Counted from the first letter of the stretch, positions 11,841 to 24,245 are shown. The stretch: 64,000 bases of DNA from Dermatemys mawii (GCA_007922305.1 ML677334.1:21749697-21813696), one strand, 5' to 3'. The notes: a model not told the origin generated them from the letters alone. Made by a program: numbers and translations.

Positions 11841-12506
11841 TTGTTTCACATGTGTTTCCAAGAGTGTCCTTGTATAGGGAGTCAGGCCCCTAGATGATGT
11901 CACACCCCACCTAGCTTTACTATGGGGCAGGAACCCTTTGTTCCAAAACCAGTTCCTAGCTCAGTTTGTGGAAAAATACAGGTACCCAAAATGGAGATCA
12001 GTGTCATGTGGCCTGGTCACATTCCCTTGCAGCCCCGCTGAGTCATAGCAGCCTTGACTCAGAGGTTGTCTGGAGCGTTCTCAGGCAGGCTCACCACGTG
12101 TGGGATAAGTTTCTCCAAATGGCCTATTGTTTCTCCTAATGGCCCATTAACTTGAATAGGCCCTTTACAACCAGCTGTCTAGACTGGAAGCATTTTTCCT
12201 AGGGAGTGCCTCTCAGGTGTAACCACATTTGAAATGCAGATACATAGTTAATATTCATAACTTCAAATCAAAAAAGGATTCATGCACAGAAATAGGATAA
12301 TCAACAAATCGTAACTTTTCCAGGGACACTTTACATAACCCATCCTGTACAAAAATGACCATAATTATTCCAAAATCATATCATAATATCACTATGATGA
12401 ATATGGGATGCAGTGTCACAATTCACATTCTTAAAGTTAATCTGGGACTAATCATGTGCTTAAAATTAAGCACACACAAGTTATTTGCTGGGTTGGTGCC
12501 CATTAT

Positions 12507-12777
12507 GGGTACGTCTTCACTACCCGCCAGATCAGCGGAGAGTGATTCATCTATCAGGAATCAATTTATCGCGTCTACTGTAGATGCGATAAATTGATCC
12601 CCAAATGCATTCCCTGTCGACTTCAGAACTCCAGCTCCACAAGAGGTGGAAGTGGAGTCGATGGGGGAGCAGCAGCGATCAACTCACCACTGTGTGGACA
12701 GCCAGGTAAGTCACCTTAAGATACACCGACTGAAGTTGCGTATCTTAGGTTGATCCCCCACCAGTGTAGCCCAGGCC
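12507..12777. mobile_element. Harbinger-like MITE
   Basis: It begins gggtacgtcttcactacccg and ends gtgtagcccaggcc, with tat on both sides (12504-12506 and 12778-12780). The interior contains gataaattgatccccaaatg, also found in the copies at 40764-40936 and 52590-52848. No coding capacity. Confidence 0.65.
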
Positions 12778-14163
12778 TATATGTGAAGTATTGTTCATAA
12801 AGGAAAGTCTGGGATGATGCATAAAATGCTGCTTCCTTGGGCATACAATGGGGTTCTTATTACTTGCTGTTTGTTACAAGTTCTGCAGGAAATGTGTTCT
12901 AACTGAACCAGAAGTCAGTTCCTTTGTTTTCTGTGGTTTTAAATGAGAATGAGTAGATGGAGCACTTCAAGTTTAGCTGCATATATTTTTAAAATTTATT
13001 AGTGATGTGTACTCCTTTATATTGGGAGTATTTTCCTAGCTTATGATGCCAGCTTGGGGGACATCAGCTTCTCTTTTAAGTGATTAAAAGAGAAGTGGTT
13101 AAAAGAAAAGACAGAGAGAAAAGGCATACATCTGCTCTTGCCAGGAGTGCTGGAAACCTGAACTGCAGTATTTCTGCTTGGTGATACAGATGTGCAATAC
13201 TCCATTGTTTCATTGTAAGGAGCAGCTGGTTCTTTCAGGTTTGCTGTTTTGTAAGCCACAACATAATCTGATATTCCACCCATGCATTTTGCCAGTGGTG
13301 TATTTTGTTTTGTTTTTTAATCCCACACAACTTGTCATCCAGCTACAAAAACAGCTGCAGCTGTTTTAAGAAGGTACTTATAACCCTTCTTTTCTTTGGC
13401 TGGATGACAGTTTAATTCTTCTCTTTACCAAACTATCAGATGTAGTAAAAAATTAATGCAACCTGCCAGCATTTAATCACCTCAAGCATAAGGGTAAAGT
13501 GTTTCTATGAGGGGAAAAGAGCATTAGTACTCTTTGCATAATTAATGATTAGGCATAAAAATAAATGGTTAACTTCAATCTATCGATCATCTTCACAGAA
13601 ACAGGGATAAGCAGATTTTTGTACCTCTCCTGGACAGCCAGTGGTGAATGTGCACATGGGTTCAAAAGTGAACAATAAGATGCTTTCACAAACCAGGTAG
13701 GAACATGTAAATAAAACAGCTGTGCAATTATTTACCCAAGAAAATAGGCCAGGATGTGTCATCTGGATAACAAAGGCACAATCTGTAACCTGTACGAGAT
13801 TTGTCATTGTTGCCGACAAAATCCTCACCGCTTTCCAGTGCATCGTTTAACGGGGAAAAACTGGTCAGAGAAATGTGAAGCTCATGTGTGTTAATTCCTT
13901 GCGACCCAGTGAGTCAAGGTTATTAACATAAATGAGCTCTCCCCTGCTTTCACTGTCCAGGACAATGGGTCAAATCAATCAGTACCATTAAGAATATGAA
14001 AAGTTACGCTGCATAAAGAAACAGCTGGCAGAAACAAATTTCAATGGATTTTTATAGAGATAGGCTGTCATCTTAATGAATGCATAGTTCGCTTGGATAA
14101 AGGCTGAGTATTTGAAGATCTCTCAGTGAAATGATACGAGTTGACAAATGCTGGCTAATGAAT
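12778..14163. other. Intergenic, no gene recognised
   Basis: Unique-looking AT-rich sequence. Two minus-strand frames (13041-13283 and 13580-13843, 80 and 87 codons) have no recognised domain or flanking splice signals that I could support. Confidence 0.4.
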
Positions 14164-15589
14164 GTGTAACCCTTCTGCCCATCAGAGTTGGCAGCAACAA
14201 GGGCCGGGTTCAGTATCCAGGGGTTCCATTCCAATAGCACAATACAAAAACCGGCTCGAGCCCCCACCCAGTGACCTGGGACAACCATATACCACTCTTC
14301 TGGGTGTCAGTAAGAGACAATACTTCCCCTCTCGCAAGCACAGAGTCTGAGTGTACCAAAGCCTTTTAATAACAGGGAGAAACAATGTGGCATTATATTG
14401 GGGAAACACCACAAACAAGGTTAATAAACCAAATCATGAACCAGAAGCCCCCCTCCCAGCAACTAGGCCGTGGCCTTCCCTTTGGCTCTTGAGTTCCACA
14501 ACCCCAAAAGTCACTCAATAGCCCCAAAAGTCCAACAGCCCAAGAGTCTCTGTTCTTGGTCAGTGCCGAGTTCAAAAGTCAATTGGCAGAGTCTTACCTC
14601 CAGCCTGGGTGGAATTGGAGGGTAGGGCACGGGGCACCTTACGTGGTCCGAGGCCAACTGCACCGCCTCTCCGTGAGGTTCCGCTGCAGCTCTCACCGCA
14701 ATCGGCTCTGCTCCGCTCCGCTGGCTGTCCCACGAACCGCTCTGCCCGTTGATCCGCTAGCTGCTCGGCTAGCCGACACACAGACAGCTGTGCCGCACCA
14801 GTCACTCTGCCCGCAGCACCAACGCCTCCACTAGTCAACAGACAGCTCTGCCGCACCAGTCAATCTGCCCGCAGCACCAACAACTCCGCTAGTCGACAGA
14901 CAGCTGTGCCGCGCCAGTCACTCTGCCCGCAGCACCAACAACTCCGCTAGCCGTCCTGCTAGCCGATACACAGACTGCTCTGCTGCACCAGCCACTCTGC
15001 ACTTTTCTCAGGCCCCCCTACTTAAGACAGTGCTCAGTGATTTCTTTAGCTTTTAGGTGATTTCAGCTCTTAAGTGATTTCAGCTCACAGTAGGGGAGCC
15101 TTAGTGCAGGTACACCAGTGAGCCCAAAGCAATTTCTAGCTCAGCAGCCTGAAACCAGGCTCCTAATGGAAGCAAAAAATCAATTCTGACATTCCACAGT
15201 GGAGAGAGGCAGGGTGCAATAGGCCTGGGAGGCCCTCAGACAGCACCCTAACCAAAAGGTATAGGTGCTTGTCCACTACCTCTCTCAATCTCACAATGTT
15301 CTGAAAACGCATGGCCCTTGCCCAGTGAGTGCTACCTAGATGATGGCGAGTCCCTCCATCATAACAAGGGCCAAGTACATGTCCATAGTCCTTCATTCAC
15401 ATAATCACAGTAACATCACTTTATCATTCCTGCCCCAATAACATAGAAACTGGGGCTCCCTCATCAGCCGAAGTGGCCATGTGGGCTGCTGTGGGCTCAG
15501 GCTAGGCGCAGTGGGTGTGTCCATGCAAATTGATCAGCCCCAGACTTATTTTGCACGGCTCACGGCGATTCCCATAGTTCGCCACCAGA
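14164..15589. mobile_element. Possible LTR-like repeat with internal tandem array
   Basis: The block starts tgtaacccttctgcccatc after gaatg and can be read to end gccaccagatgtca before gaata, a near match that could be a degenerate 5-bp target duplication. Composition changes from AT-rich to GC-rich inside it, and it contains a tandem array (14779-15002). The TG start and CA end suggest an LTR, but I see no clear polyadenylation signal and no gag or pol, so the class and right edge are uncertain. Confidence 0.35.
14779..15002. repeat. Tandem repeat, about 58-bp unit, 3.5 copies
   Basis: A unit beginning cagacagctgtgccgcacca and containing ctctgcccgcagcaccaac recurs at about 14782, 14839 and 14897, with a fourth partial copy from about 14971. 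Copies differ by a few substitutions, and the third has an extra segment of roughly 14 bases (ccgtcctgctagcc). The phase gives overlapping frames on both strands that are not genes. Confidence 0.8.
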
Positions 15590-15789
15590 TGTCAGAATAT
15601 ATCTCATTCCTGACACTGCTTACATCTGTAAGAGCTGTAAAAGAAACAGTAGAGAAAACCACAAAAGCGCAACCTTAGAAATCAGCCCTTGTTCATCTTG
15701 AACTGTGCTAGCATTTCAGTTGTGTTCAAAACCAGTTAATGCTGCCACTACTGTACCACAGTCCGTTTTCATTGAGCAAATAATAATAA

Positions 15790-15965
15790 TACAGGGGTAA
15801 CACTTACATGGCACTTTTCACCAGTAGATCTCAAAGCACTTTACCTCATTATCATTAGCCCCATTTTACATATGAGGAAATCGAGGCACAGAGAGCTGAC
15901 GTTACTTGCCCAAGGTCATACAACTGGCCAGTGGCAGAGCCAGGAATAAGACCAGTCCAGTGCTA
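15790..15965 (-). repeat. MIR-like SINE fragment
   Basis: Read on the minus strand, the segment contains the MIR core: a tggccagttgtatgaccttg/gggcaagtaacg stretch, then ctgtgcctcgatttcctcat, then aaaatggggctaatg. This order matches MIR well and the copy is relatively well preserved. Confidence 0.8.
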
Positions 15966-16079
15966 TTGGCACAAGAGCAGGATTTCTCTCTCTCTCTCTC
16001 TTTAAACGACAACTATTCTAGCCAAAACTGTGCTTTAGACGGACCCTTAAGGTAAACTGCTTTCCGAACACTGTTATTG

Positions 16080-16558
16080 TACTTCAAGAGAATGCAGAAA
16101 AGAGACACAAAAATGATTTGACTGCTGGAGCAGATCCCTTACAATGAGATGAGGCTTAAAAAGGTTTATCTAAGGAAAAAAAAAAGTCAAGAGATGACTG
16201 GATTGTGGTGTATAGGTCCTTTCATCAGGAGAAGATACTAAGTACTAAAAGGCTCTGTAATCTAGCAGAGAAAGGCATAAAAAGAACAAATGTTTAGAAG
16301 CTAAAGTTGGATAAATTAGAATTAGAAACACAGAAACTGATAACAGTGAAGTGCTAACCATCAGAACAAGCTACCAACGGAAGTGTTAGATGCCCCTTTT
16401 CTTTTGATAATTTCAAACCAAGACTTAATACATTTCTGGAAGATATCCTTTACTTAGACACAAGGTATTGGGTTCAATATAGGGGTAACTGGGTGAAATG
16501 CTATGGCTTGCCTTATACAGGAGGTCAGCTAAATAACCTAATGATCCCTTTGGCCTTA
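16080..16558 (+). mobile_element. CR1-like LINE 3' region, left part
   Basis: The sequence follows the 3' coding and tail region seen in the copy at 21238-21715: agagacacaaaaatgatttg, then atctagcagagaaaggcata, then ttatacaggaggtcagctaa and atgatccctttggcctta. It is interrupted at 16558 by a Penelope-like element; its tail resumes at 18045. Confidence 0.75.
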
Positions 16559-18044
16559 TACCTCCAGACCAGTGGTACGGCTATGGGCACCCGCATGGCC
16601 CCACAGTATGCCAACATTTTTATGGCTGACCTGGAACAACGCTTCTTCAACTCTTGTCCACTCATGCTCCTTCTCTACCTACGCTACATTGATGACATCT
16701 TCATCATTTGGACCATGGCAAGGAAGCTCTGGAAGAATTCCACCACGATTTCAACAGCATCCACTCTACCATCCACCTCAACCTGGACCAGTCTACATGG
16801 GAGGTCCACTTCCTAGACACCACGGTGCAAATTAATGATGGCCACATTAACACCACCCTATACCAAAAACCTACCGACAGCTATGCTAACTTCATGCCTC
16901 CAGCTTCCATCCTGGACACACCACACGATCCATTGTCTACAGCCAAGCACTGAGGTATAATCGTATTTGCTCCAATCCCTCAGAGACCAACACCTACAAG
17001 ATCTTCACCAAGCATTCTCAAAACTACAATACCCGCACGAGGAAATAAGGAAACAGATTAACAGAGCCAGACGTGTATCCAGAAGCCTCCTGCTGCAAGA
17101 CAAGCCCAAGAAAGAAAACAACACAACACCACTGCCTATCACCTACAGTCCTCAGTTAAAACCTCTCTAACGCATCATCGCTCATTTACAACCCATCCTG
17201 GACAACGATCCCTCATGTTCACAGGCCTTGGGAGGCAGGCCAGTCCTCGCCCACAGACAACCCGCCAACCTCAAGCATATTCTCACCAGCAACAGCACAC
17301 CATGCCATAATAACTCTAACTCAGGAACCAATCCATGCAACAAACCTTGATGCCAACTCTGTCCACATATCTACACCAGCGACACCATCACAGGACCTAA
17401 CCAGATCAGCCACACCACCACTGGTTCATTCACCTGCACATCTACCAATGTAATATATGCCATTATGTGCCAGCACTGTCCCTCTGCTATGTACATCAGC
17501 CAAACTGGACAGTCCCTATGAAAAAGGATAAATGGACACAAATCAGATATCAGGAATGGCAATATACAAAAACCTGTAGGAGAACACTTCAACCTCTCTG
17601 GACACACCATAACAGATTTAAAGGTCACCATCTTTCAGCAAAAAAGTATCAAGACCAGACTGCAAAGAGAAACTGCAGAGCTGCAATTCATTTGCAAATT
17701 TGATACCATCCGTCAAGGATTGAACAAAGACTATGAGTGGCTAGCTAGCTGCAAAAGCAGCTTCTCTTCTCTTGGTGTTCACACCTCCAGATCAGCTGCT
17801 AGAAGAGGACCTCATCCTCCCTAATTAGAGATAACTTGGTTCAGCCTGATTGGACTAACCTTGTTATCTCTAACCTGGCCCTCGCCTCTTATTTATTCCA
17901 GTCCCTGGATACTTCCACTGCATGCATCCGACGAAGTGGGTATTAGCCCACGAAAGCTTATGCTCCAATACTTTAGTTAGTCTTTAAGGTGCCACAGGAC
18001 TCTTTGTCACTTCTGCAATTCCAGACTAACACGGCTACCTCTCT
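16559..18044 (+). pseudogene. Penelope-like retroelement, degraded RT and GIY-YIG
   Basis: Penelope-like elements encode a reverse transcriptase followed by a GIY-YIG endonuclease. Here the RT palm is visible in several frames: GTRMAPQYANIFMADLEQRF (about 16588-16647) and the catalytic-core YIDDIFIIW (about 16687-16713). Next come HFLDTTVQINDG and TTLYQKPTDSYANF (16806-16893). A GIY-YIG-like part reads IYAIMCQHC then MYISQTG (about 17453-17511), with Ser where the family has Gly. Frameshifts and stops separate these parts and the 5' end is missing, so the copy is dead. The 3' tail (gcccacgaaagcttatgctc, then cagactaacacggctacc) matches the fragment at 8372-8507. It lies inside a CR1 tail, flanked by gatccctttggcctta (16543-16558) and gatcctttggcctta (18045-18059). 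Confidence 0.9.
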
Positions 18045-18085
18045 GATCCTTTGGCCTTAAAGTCCATGAAAGGATATATTTACTG
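18045..18085 (+). mobile_element. CR1-like LINE tail, right part
   Basis: The sequence tttggccttaaagtccatga is the continuation of the CR1 tail that stops at 16558. It is separated from it by the Penelope insertion and shares a duplicated target segment with it. Confidence 0.7.
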
Positions 18086-20635
18086 TTTCTTTAAATCCAT
18101 AGCAGGTTGTAAGGCAGCAAGGGGCTTGGAAGGTTGTGGGATAAGCTCTATGGTGTAGCAGAGAGAGAAAATTAAGGGATAATACTGCTTACCTTATTTT
18201 AACAGAGTCCCTTGTTCATATTAAATGAAGTAGGCTGTCCTGTTATTCTTTACCATTGTCACATGACAGTTATGACATGGATCCTTATCCTGAAGAGGGA
18301 CCTGCCTGTAGCCTCACTAACATCAGCATTGGCGGCAGACTTTTTACAAGTTTCACTGTTTGTTTATACATTTGATGTCACAGAGCCACCACACTGAAGT
18401 AAGATTCCTTGTGAATCCCCTTGGCAAGATCAGGGTGGTGGCTTGCCATGTAAAATGGGTCACAAACCGTGTCACTGCAGTGTCAGGCTGTAGGCATGTT
18501 TGAAAATAGTTTCGTTCCTAGTTACAAGCCCTCGTGTGGTCAAGGCTTTAGAAAGAACAAGAGATCATTCCGGTAAGACTCAGCAGCAGCCAATCTGTCC
18601 CCTTTTAGCATGAATGCAGAGTGGAATCCATGTTCCACTACAGGCCTCACAGATGACATCCCAGCCTCATTGAAATTAGTGGCAAAATTCCCAGTGACTT
18701 CAGTGGGGCTAGGAATTCACTTCACCTATCAATGGAAAAGAAAAAAGTGTGATACAGTGAAAGCTTGTACGGAGTCCAGCTTAATAGGCAAACTACTACC
18801 TTAAGAGACTGCCCATGTACAATGGGATCCTGGTCCATTAACAGGGAACCTATATGATACAGTAATACAAATAGTGCTCCCCACAACTATACTCCTCCAC
18901 CTTGATTAGATAGGTTAAACAAGCTATTTTTTCCATCTCTTGAGTGGTGATTAAGAAAGGTTTAATTGTATGTTAAGGGGTGCATTGCACGTCTTGTTTT
19001 CAGTCAAGGAAAGCAGAAATTAAACCTGCTACATTACAGCAGAACTTCTGCACCTTCACTTAGTGGTTGGCATGTGAAAAAAAGACATTCCAGTCATCCT
19101 TTCATCCTCTCCAAAATTCCGACAATTAAACCTCAGGAAACATTACACCAGTTAGGGCCAAGAAGGGTGTTTTCTATGTAAAAAGGCACATATTAGGGTG
19201 TAGTTTTCTTTCTGTTCTCTGCTTGTTTATAAATATAAATGTAAGTTATTATGCAGAGATCCAAACATTACATAGCATTTTTCTAACCCCAATCCTTTAG
19301 TATGCAAAACACTAACAACTAGCATCCCCACGCCTTAAATTAGAAGACAGCGGGAGATGCTACCCCATAGTAGCAAAAGTCTGAGAACAAAGCACTAAGG
19401 GCAACAGTGCCTGGGACATACAACCGTAACAGAGGGTAAGGAGCCTGTGCCAGCAGCCACTGTCTCTTGCCTATCCATACTGGCAAGAAGTAGCAAGATT
19501 CTGGCCAAACCTTTCATTACGACAGAGCCAGAGAGAAGCTATGCTGAAGAAGCTATGCAGAGGGCCAGGAATCATTTATAGTGAGGGAGACTCATCTGCT
19601 ATTCACCAGGGCTTAATTCAGCAAGGTGCTGAGCACTGCCTGCAAAGAGCTAAACGCCTTCATCCCACACTGACATCATTGGAGTGGTACCTGTGCAACT
19701 GAGAGCAGAATAAATTCCAATCTAAAGATGCAGTGCTAGATTGTGTGTCACTCTTGGATGTGCATATATACGAAAGTGCATGCAAAGCCTCCTTCTCCCT
19801 TTGCTGCAATGGCTTGTCACAGTTGTTACTCCCTCCATCCCCAGAAAGACAAGGCCATGCCCACAGCCTTGTCCTCCTCCTCCTAGTAGGCTGAGCGCAC
19901 CACAGGGTGCATGTTGCACTATCTCAAAGGGTGGGGGGGGGTTGCCTGAACCAGCAATGTACACTCAGATATGTAATCTCTCAGCACCTGGTTTTCTCCA
20001 CTGGAAAGCTCTGCAGGCATCTAGTTGCTATAAATAACCAATACAATAGGAATAGATGGAAAAAAAATCCATGAATATGTTTTTGATATCTTTTTCTGGT
20101 TTTGGTTGGTGGATTTGTTGCCAAATTATTTTTGCTGGTCTTTTAAATTTCCTCTTATGTGTACAGAAGGAGTTTCTAACTGAAGGATGACGAGTTAAAA
20201 ATGTGCAGTCTATATTTCAAATAAATTGACTTTTTAAAAATATTTGTAAAGGGGCAGCAATTTTAAATTGTACTGCACATTTCACAAAAGATTGCCTGAT
20301 TACAAACAAGAAAGAAACCCATGTTTAAAAAAAAGAAGAACTCAGCTGAGCTTGTAGCGTGCAGAGATTTTTTTTAACCACGGCCATTTAGGTAAAACGC
20401 TGATTTGTGCCATTCCATCATAGGCAGGTTTCACCTCTCCACCCTTCTGATTGTCATCCTGGGTTTCAGTGCTTTTATAAGTACTGATCCAGATCTTTGG
20501 GAGTTTTTGATTCTATAAAATCCACCAGCAAGTACCCAGAGGATGAGTCCTGCATGGGGGCCAAAAGGAAGAGCTACATAAATGTAAACTCTTTATATGA
20601 TCTGTTTTGTATTGCGAGAGGACAGGGTCTAATTA
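18086..20635. other. Intergenic, no gene recognised
   Basis: Mixed AT-rich sequence without convincing exons. The frames at 19722-19964 and 19741-20037 overlap on opposite strands around a C/G-rich run (gtgggggggggt near 19931) and are chance. Confidence 0.4.
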
Positions 20636-20745
20636 AAAGGAACATTGTCAAGTTGTTGAAAGATGAATCCAGGAGACAGGAGTTTTTGGGTTCTACTCCT
20701 AGATTCTAGCATTTTATAACCCTGACAAAGTCATTTAAGGTAAAA
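20636..20745 (+). repeat. MIR-like SINE fragment
   Basis: It carries ccaggagacaggagtttttg followed by a degenerate tataaccctgacaaagtcat, in the order of a MIR core. It is followed by a diverged segment (20745-20900) with roughly inverted pieces (ggggcttatgtccc; catgcctaaatccc), probably another old repeat. Confidence 0.4.
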
Positions 20746-21129
20746 TTTAAAAAACTGCTGAAGTGATTTAGGGGCTTATGTCCCAATTTAAGTGACAGGC
20801 ATTTAGAAGCCTAATTCTTATTTATTTCAATGAACCTTGAATGACTCCTACATGCCTAAATCCCTTTTGAAAATTGAACTTTGGCTCTCAAGTCAGTTAG
20901 GAACTTTTAAATATTTTACTGTTAAGCCCAAATTTTCAAACTGTTGTTTGTCTACATGGGGGCATACAAGTCCTCTGCTGTTTGTGTGCAACCCTGACCT
21001 GTGTATCAAGTATATCAGGAGATTTTGTGCTTGAGTCAGACAGCAATAAAAGTGCACTTGCGTCTGCTTGATAAGGACCATAATCACTTGATTCCCACAT
21101 TTTTCCTAGCTATATGTGGAGACAATAAA

Positions 21130-21869
21130 AGCTTGTCTACATGCAAAAATTGCACTAATTTAACTTAAATTGGATTGAAAACCAATATAGTTAAACTGAT
21201 GCAAATTCCTGTGTGGGCACTCTCATAGCAGCTTCAAACTGGCTATTATCTTGATAAACTGGAGAAGGCTCAGAGTAGAGCCACAAAAATGATCAAAGGA
21301 TTAGAAAATATGACAAATAGTGATAGAGTCAAGGTAGTTAAAAATGTAGTTTAGCAAAGAAAAGATGGGTGACTGGATCTCAGCTTTTTCCGTTGGCAAT
21401 AAAAAAAAATGATAATAGGCTGTTCAGTCTAGCAGACAAAGTTGTAACAAGATCCAGCTGGAAATTGAAGCTAGAAAAATTCCAACTGGAAACAAGGTGC
21501 AAATATTTAACAGTGAGGGTAATTAACCATTGAAACAATTTACATGGGGTTGTGGTGGATCCTCCATCACTGGCAATTTTTAAAATCAATATGGGATGTT
21601 TTTCCCATCATGCTCTAGTAGTTCAAACAGGGATTAATTCAGAGAAGTGCTATGTCCTGTGTTATACAAGAGATCAGAGTGGATTATCATAATGGTCCCT
21701 TCTGGTTTTACAATTTCTGTAGCATCAGTTTAGTTTACACCTCTAAATTTATTGAAGCAATGTAAACCAGGTTTAAACCAAAATCAGGTTATTCGTGCAG
21801 GCGGCTGCACCAGTTTAAAATCGAACTTTGAATTAAACTAGTGCTAGTTTGCATGTAGATAAATCGTAA
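21130..21869. mobile_element. MITE-like element split by a CR1-like insertion
   Basis: The left end aagcttgtctacatgcaaaa and the right end tagtttgcatgtagataaat are inverted relative to each other. Between them lies a CR1-like LINE segment at about 21238-21715. The outer element is therefore the older insertion. Confidence 0.55.
21238..21715 (+). mobile_element. CR1-like LINE 3' region
   Basis: The segment runs from agagccacaaaaatgatcaa through agatccagctggaaattgaa, ttaacagtgagggtaattaa and ggatcctccatcactggcaa to the tail ttatacaagagatcagagtg and atggtcccttctggtttta. It corresponds to the extreme 3' part of a CR1-group ORF2 plus 3' UTR. A matching, more damaged copy is at 16080-16558. Confidence 0.75.
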
Positions 21870-22454
21870 GGGTGGGGTTTAAAACCAATTTACATTGCAT
21901 TAGATCACAAGAGGACAGTACAGGGAGGTAAATTAGTGCTTAATCTGGCATCCCAGTACACAATCCCCATTTAAAAACTGGGTTTTATGCAGCTCAGACT
22001 TACATAGAAATGTAGGAAGACAAGGTGCTTGCACAGAAAAACTTACAATTCACTCACTGTTACAGCCACTAGCCTCTGCTGAGGCTGTGCTTTGTTGAAC
22101 TGGTCCTTTATAAAGGGTCTTTCCTGACAGCGGAGGGAAGGAGAGGGAGTGTGAGTACAAAAGAGGGGTTGTGTGTATAACTCAGTTTTGCTTGCACTTT
22201 AAACTGCTTAATGACATTCACACAGTGAAGCTATTTCCCCTATTTCCATTGCTGGTAGGTTCAGCTACCTAAATAGTATAAGTTACCCACACAAGAGTTA
22301 TATATACACAACTTGTGCATGTATATATGTCAATTAGATGCCACATTCCAGGCATTCTTTCCAGATTTCCTAGGAATTTGAGCTTGAATCAATTGTAGGA
22401 GAGTTGAGAGCTTCTCATTCACCCAACTAGCTGCTCATTCATCTAATTGTCTTT
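21870..22454. other. Intergenic, nothing recognised
   Basis: No coding exon, RNA gene or clear repeat boundary seen. Confidence 0.35.
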
Positions 22455-22582
22455 TAAAATGTTTTACATTAACAAGTGGTAGGAAAGTTCTGTGTAATAG
22501 AAGTTGATCCAATAAAGGATATTACCTCATCCACTTTTTTTCTCTAATATCCTAGGACCAACATAGCTACAACAATGCTGCA
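22455..22582 (+). mobile_element. Penelope-type 3' tail, second family (low confidence)
   Basis: The segment agaagttgatccaataaagg then atattacctcatccactttt and cctaggaccaacatagctac shares its layout with 44165-44370 (gaagttggtccaataaatga; ccagaaccaag). I recall this as a reptile retroelement tail, but assignment to Penelope is inference. Confidence 0.45.
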
Positions 22583-23754
22583 AGGACCATTATAGTCAAT
22601 ATCTAGCTCTATTCTAATTCCTTTTTGGGACCAGTGGAGAAAAACTAAAGGAAGAGAATGAGAAGCAATTTCCATTACATTGTGCCATGTTCTTATAGAC
22701 ACATCACTTAAAAAAATACAAATAAGCTCTCACTTCATTGAACAACATCTGTTCTACCCAAGGCTAGTAAACAGAAGAGATTAGAATCTGGCTTCTTAAA
22801 AGTACCTTTTAACCTCAAGACAATTCATACACTGGTACTTTGTCCTTTTTAATTAACTAATGATGAACAGTTCTGCCCAGCTATACTTAGAATGAAGATA
22901 AACACATTCATGAAAACTTAAAACACTTTTTTTAAAGGCTATTTTTCTGCTCAGAACCCAATTCCTAAACTTTCACCAAACTTGATAAATAGTCTGTTCA
23001 GGCAGCAATGATAAATCAGCATATTAAAACTGTCTAGCTATGCCATGCTTTGCCAGCATACCCTAATGCTTCAGGCTATTCTCTGGTCTACTGTCACAAG
23101 CTACATGTGGCTGGGCCTAGTTAGTACTTGTACAGGAAATTTCCAAGGAAGAGCCAGGATGCTGTAAGAAGTGGTGTCTGGTAACTGAGTCGTAAGGTAC
23201 TACTGTATACCTCTCCCTTTGAGTCATTAGTGAATCAATGCCACAAGGTGTTAAGGGCCATTAGATGCTTTTATGATTTCACCTTTAAGCTATCATGCAA
23301 AACTAAAACCATCTCCATTTATGGTTATTAAAAGTCCCCTTGCACTTTTTGCAAGAATCAGGCTGTTAATCTGTGTTCTGGCCTAATTCCAAATTGTTTA
23401 ACTACATCCTGCCTACCTAAACTCCCTCTGAAGTTTCCCTCAGATTTGGTTTCTTCACTTCACATTTAACTGTTTAATGTTGCTTAATTCTCTCAAACAG
23501 CTACCATGTCCCACCCCAGAGATGTCTGGCTTAGTGTCAATGATGGGTGAAATGATTTCTATATAAATAATTTGTAAAGTGCTTTTGGAATCCTTTGAGA
23601 AGAAAGTCATTATTAAATGTAAGCTACTATTACTGTGACAGCTAGAAATTCCAGTATAAAAAGACAGCCAAAAGAATACTATACTAGTTATGTGGTAGTT
23701 TACTTGGTAGTATTGTACAGAAATGAAATATTTTTCCCATTAGTAATTAGTGGT
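22583..23754. other. Intergenic, nothing recognised
   Basis: AT-rich sequence with no supported feature. Confidence 0.35.
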
Positions 23755-24117
23755 GGGATCCACAAAGGGGCTTATGCATTGCAATGCTGAGCATACCAGC
23801 TCCTAATTTTTGGATACCTAGAAAATCACATGAACAACACTGGCCCACAAAGCCAAGTTAGGTACCTAAGTTCCATATACAATGAATGGGGACAAATAGA
23901 CACCTAAGATAATGCAATCCACAAAAGCCAGCATGCTCGACAGTTTCCTGCTTAAAACTAGCCAATGAGAGATGTCAATACACAGAGCACCGCCCCTTTC
24001 TCAGAAATAGGCACTTGGCTTTGCTAGCAATCCATGAAGAAGAACCCCTCCCCTGGCTCAGGTGCCTATGTAGTTTCAAAGAGCTCAGTGTCTGCTGAAA
24101 TTGCAACAGCAGAACTT
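23755..24117. repeat. Possible old interspersed repeat
   Basis: The stretch ggatccacaaaggggcttat with later taggtacctaagttcc and cctaagataatgcaatccac has short inverted pieces and a style I associate with a reptile repeat family. It precedes a tRNA-like segment. The class is unknown. Confidence 0.3.
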
Positions 24118-24245
24118 TCAGCTCTGTGGTTAGAACTCTCACCTGGGACGTAGGAGACCCAGGTTCAATTCCCTCCTCTTGGCAAAGGAGGATTTGAACA
24201 AGGGTCTCCTACCTCTCAGTGGAGTGCTCTAACTACCATTACTCC
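24118..24245 (+). repeat. tRNA-like SINE segment
   Basis: The segment tgtggttagaactctcacct, then gtaggagacccaggttcaat and tccc, has the spacing of tRNA-type internal promoter boxes: a degenerate A box and ggttcaattcc, close to the B-box ggttcgantcc. An inverted partner (gatttgaacaagggtctcct) follows at about 24191. It does not fold as a complete tRNA that I can support, so I call it SINE-derived. Confidence 0.6.
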
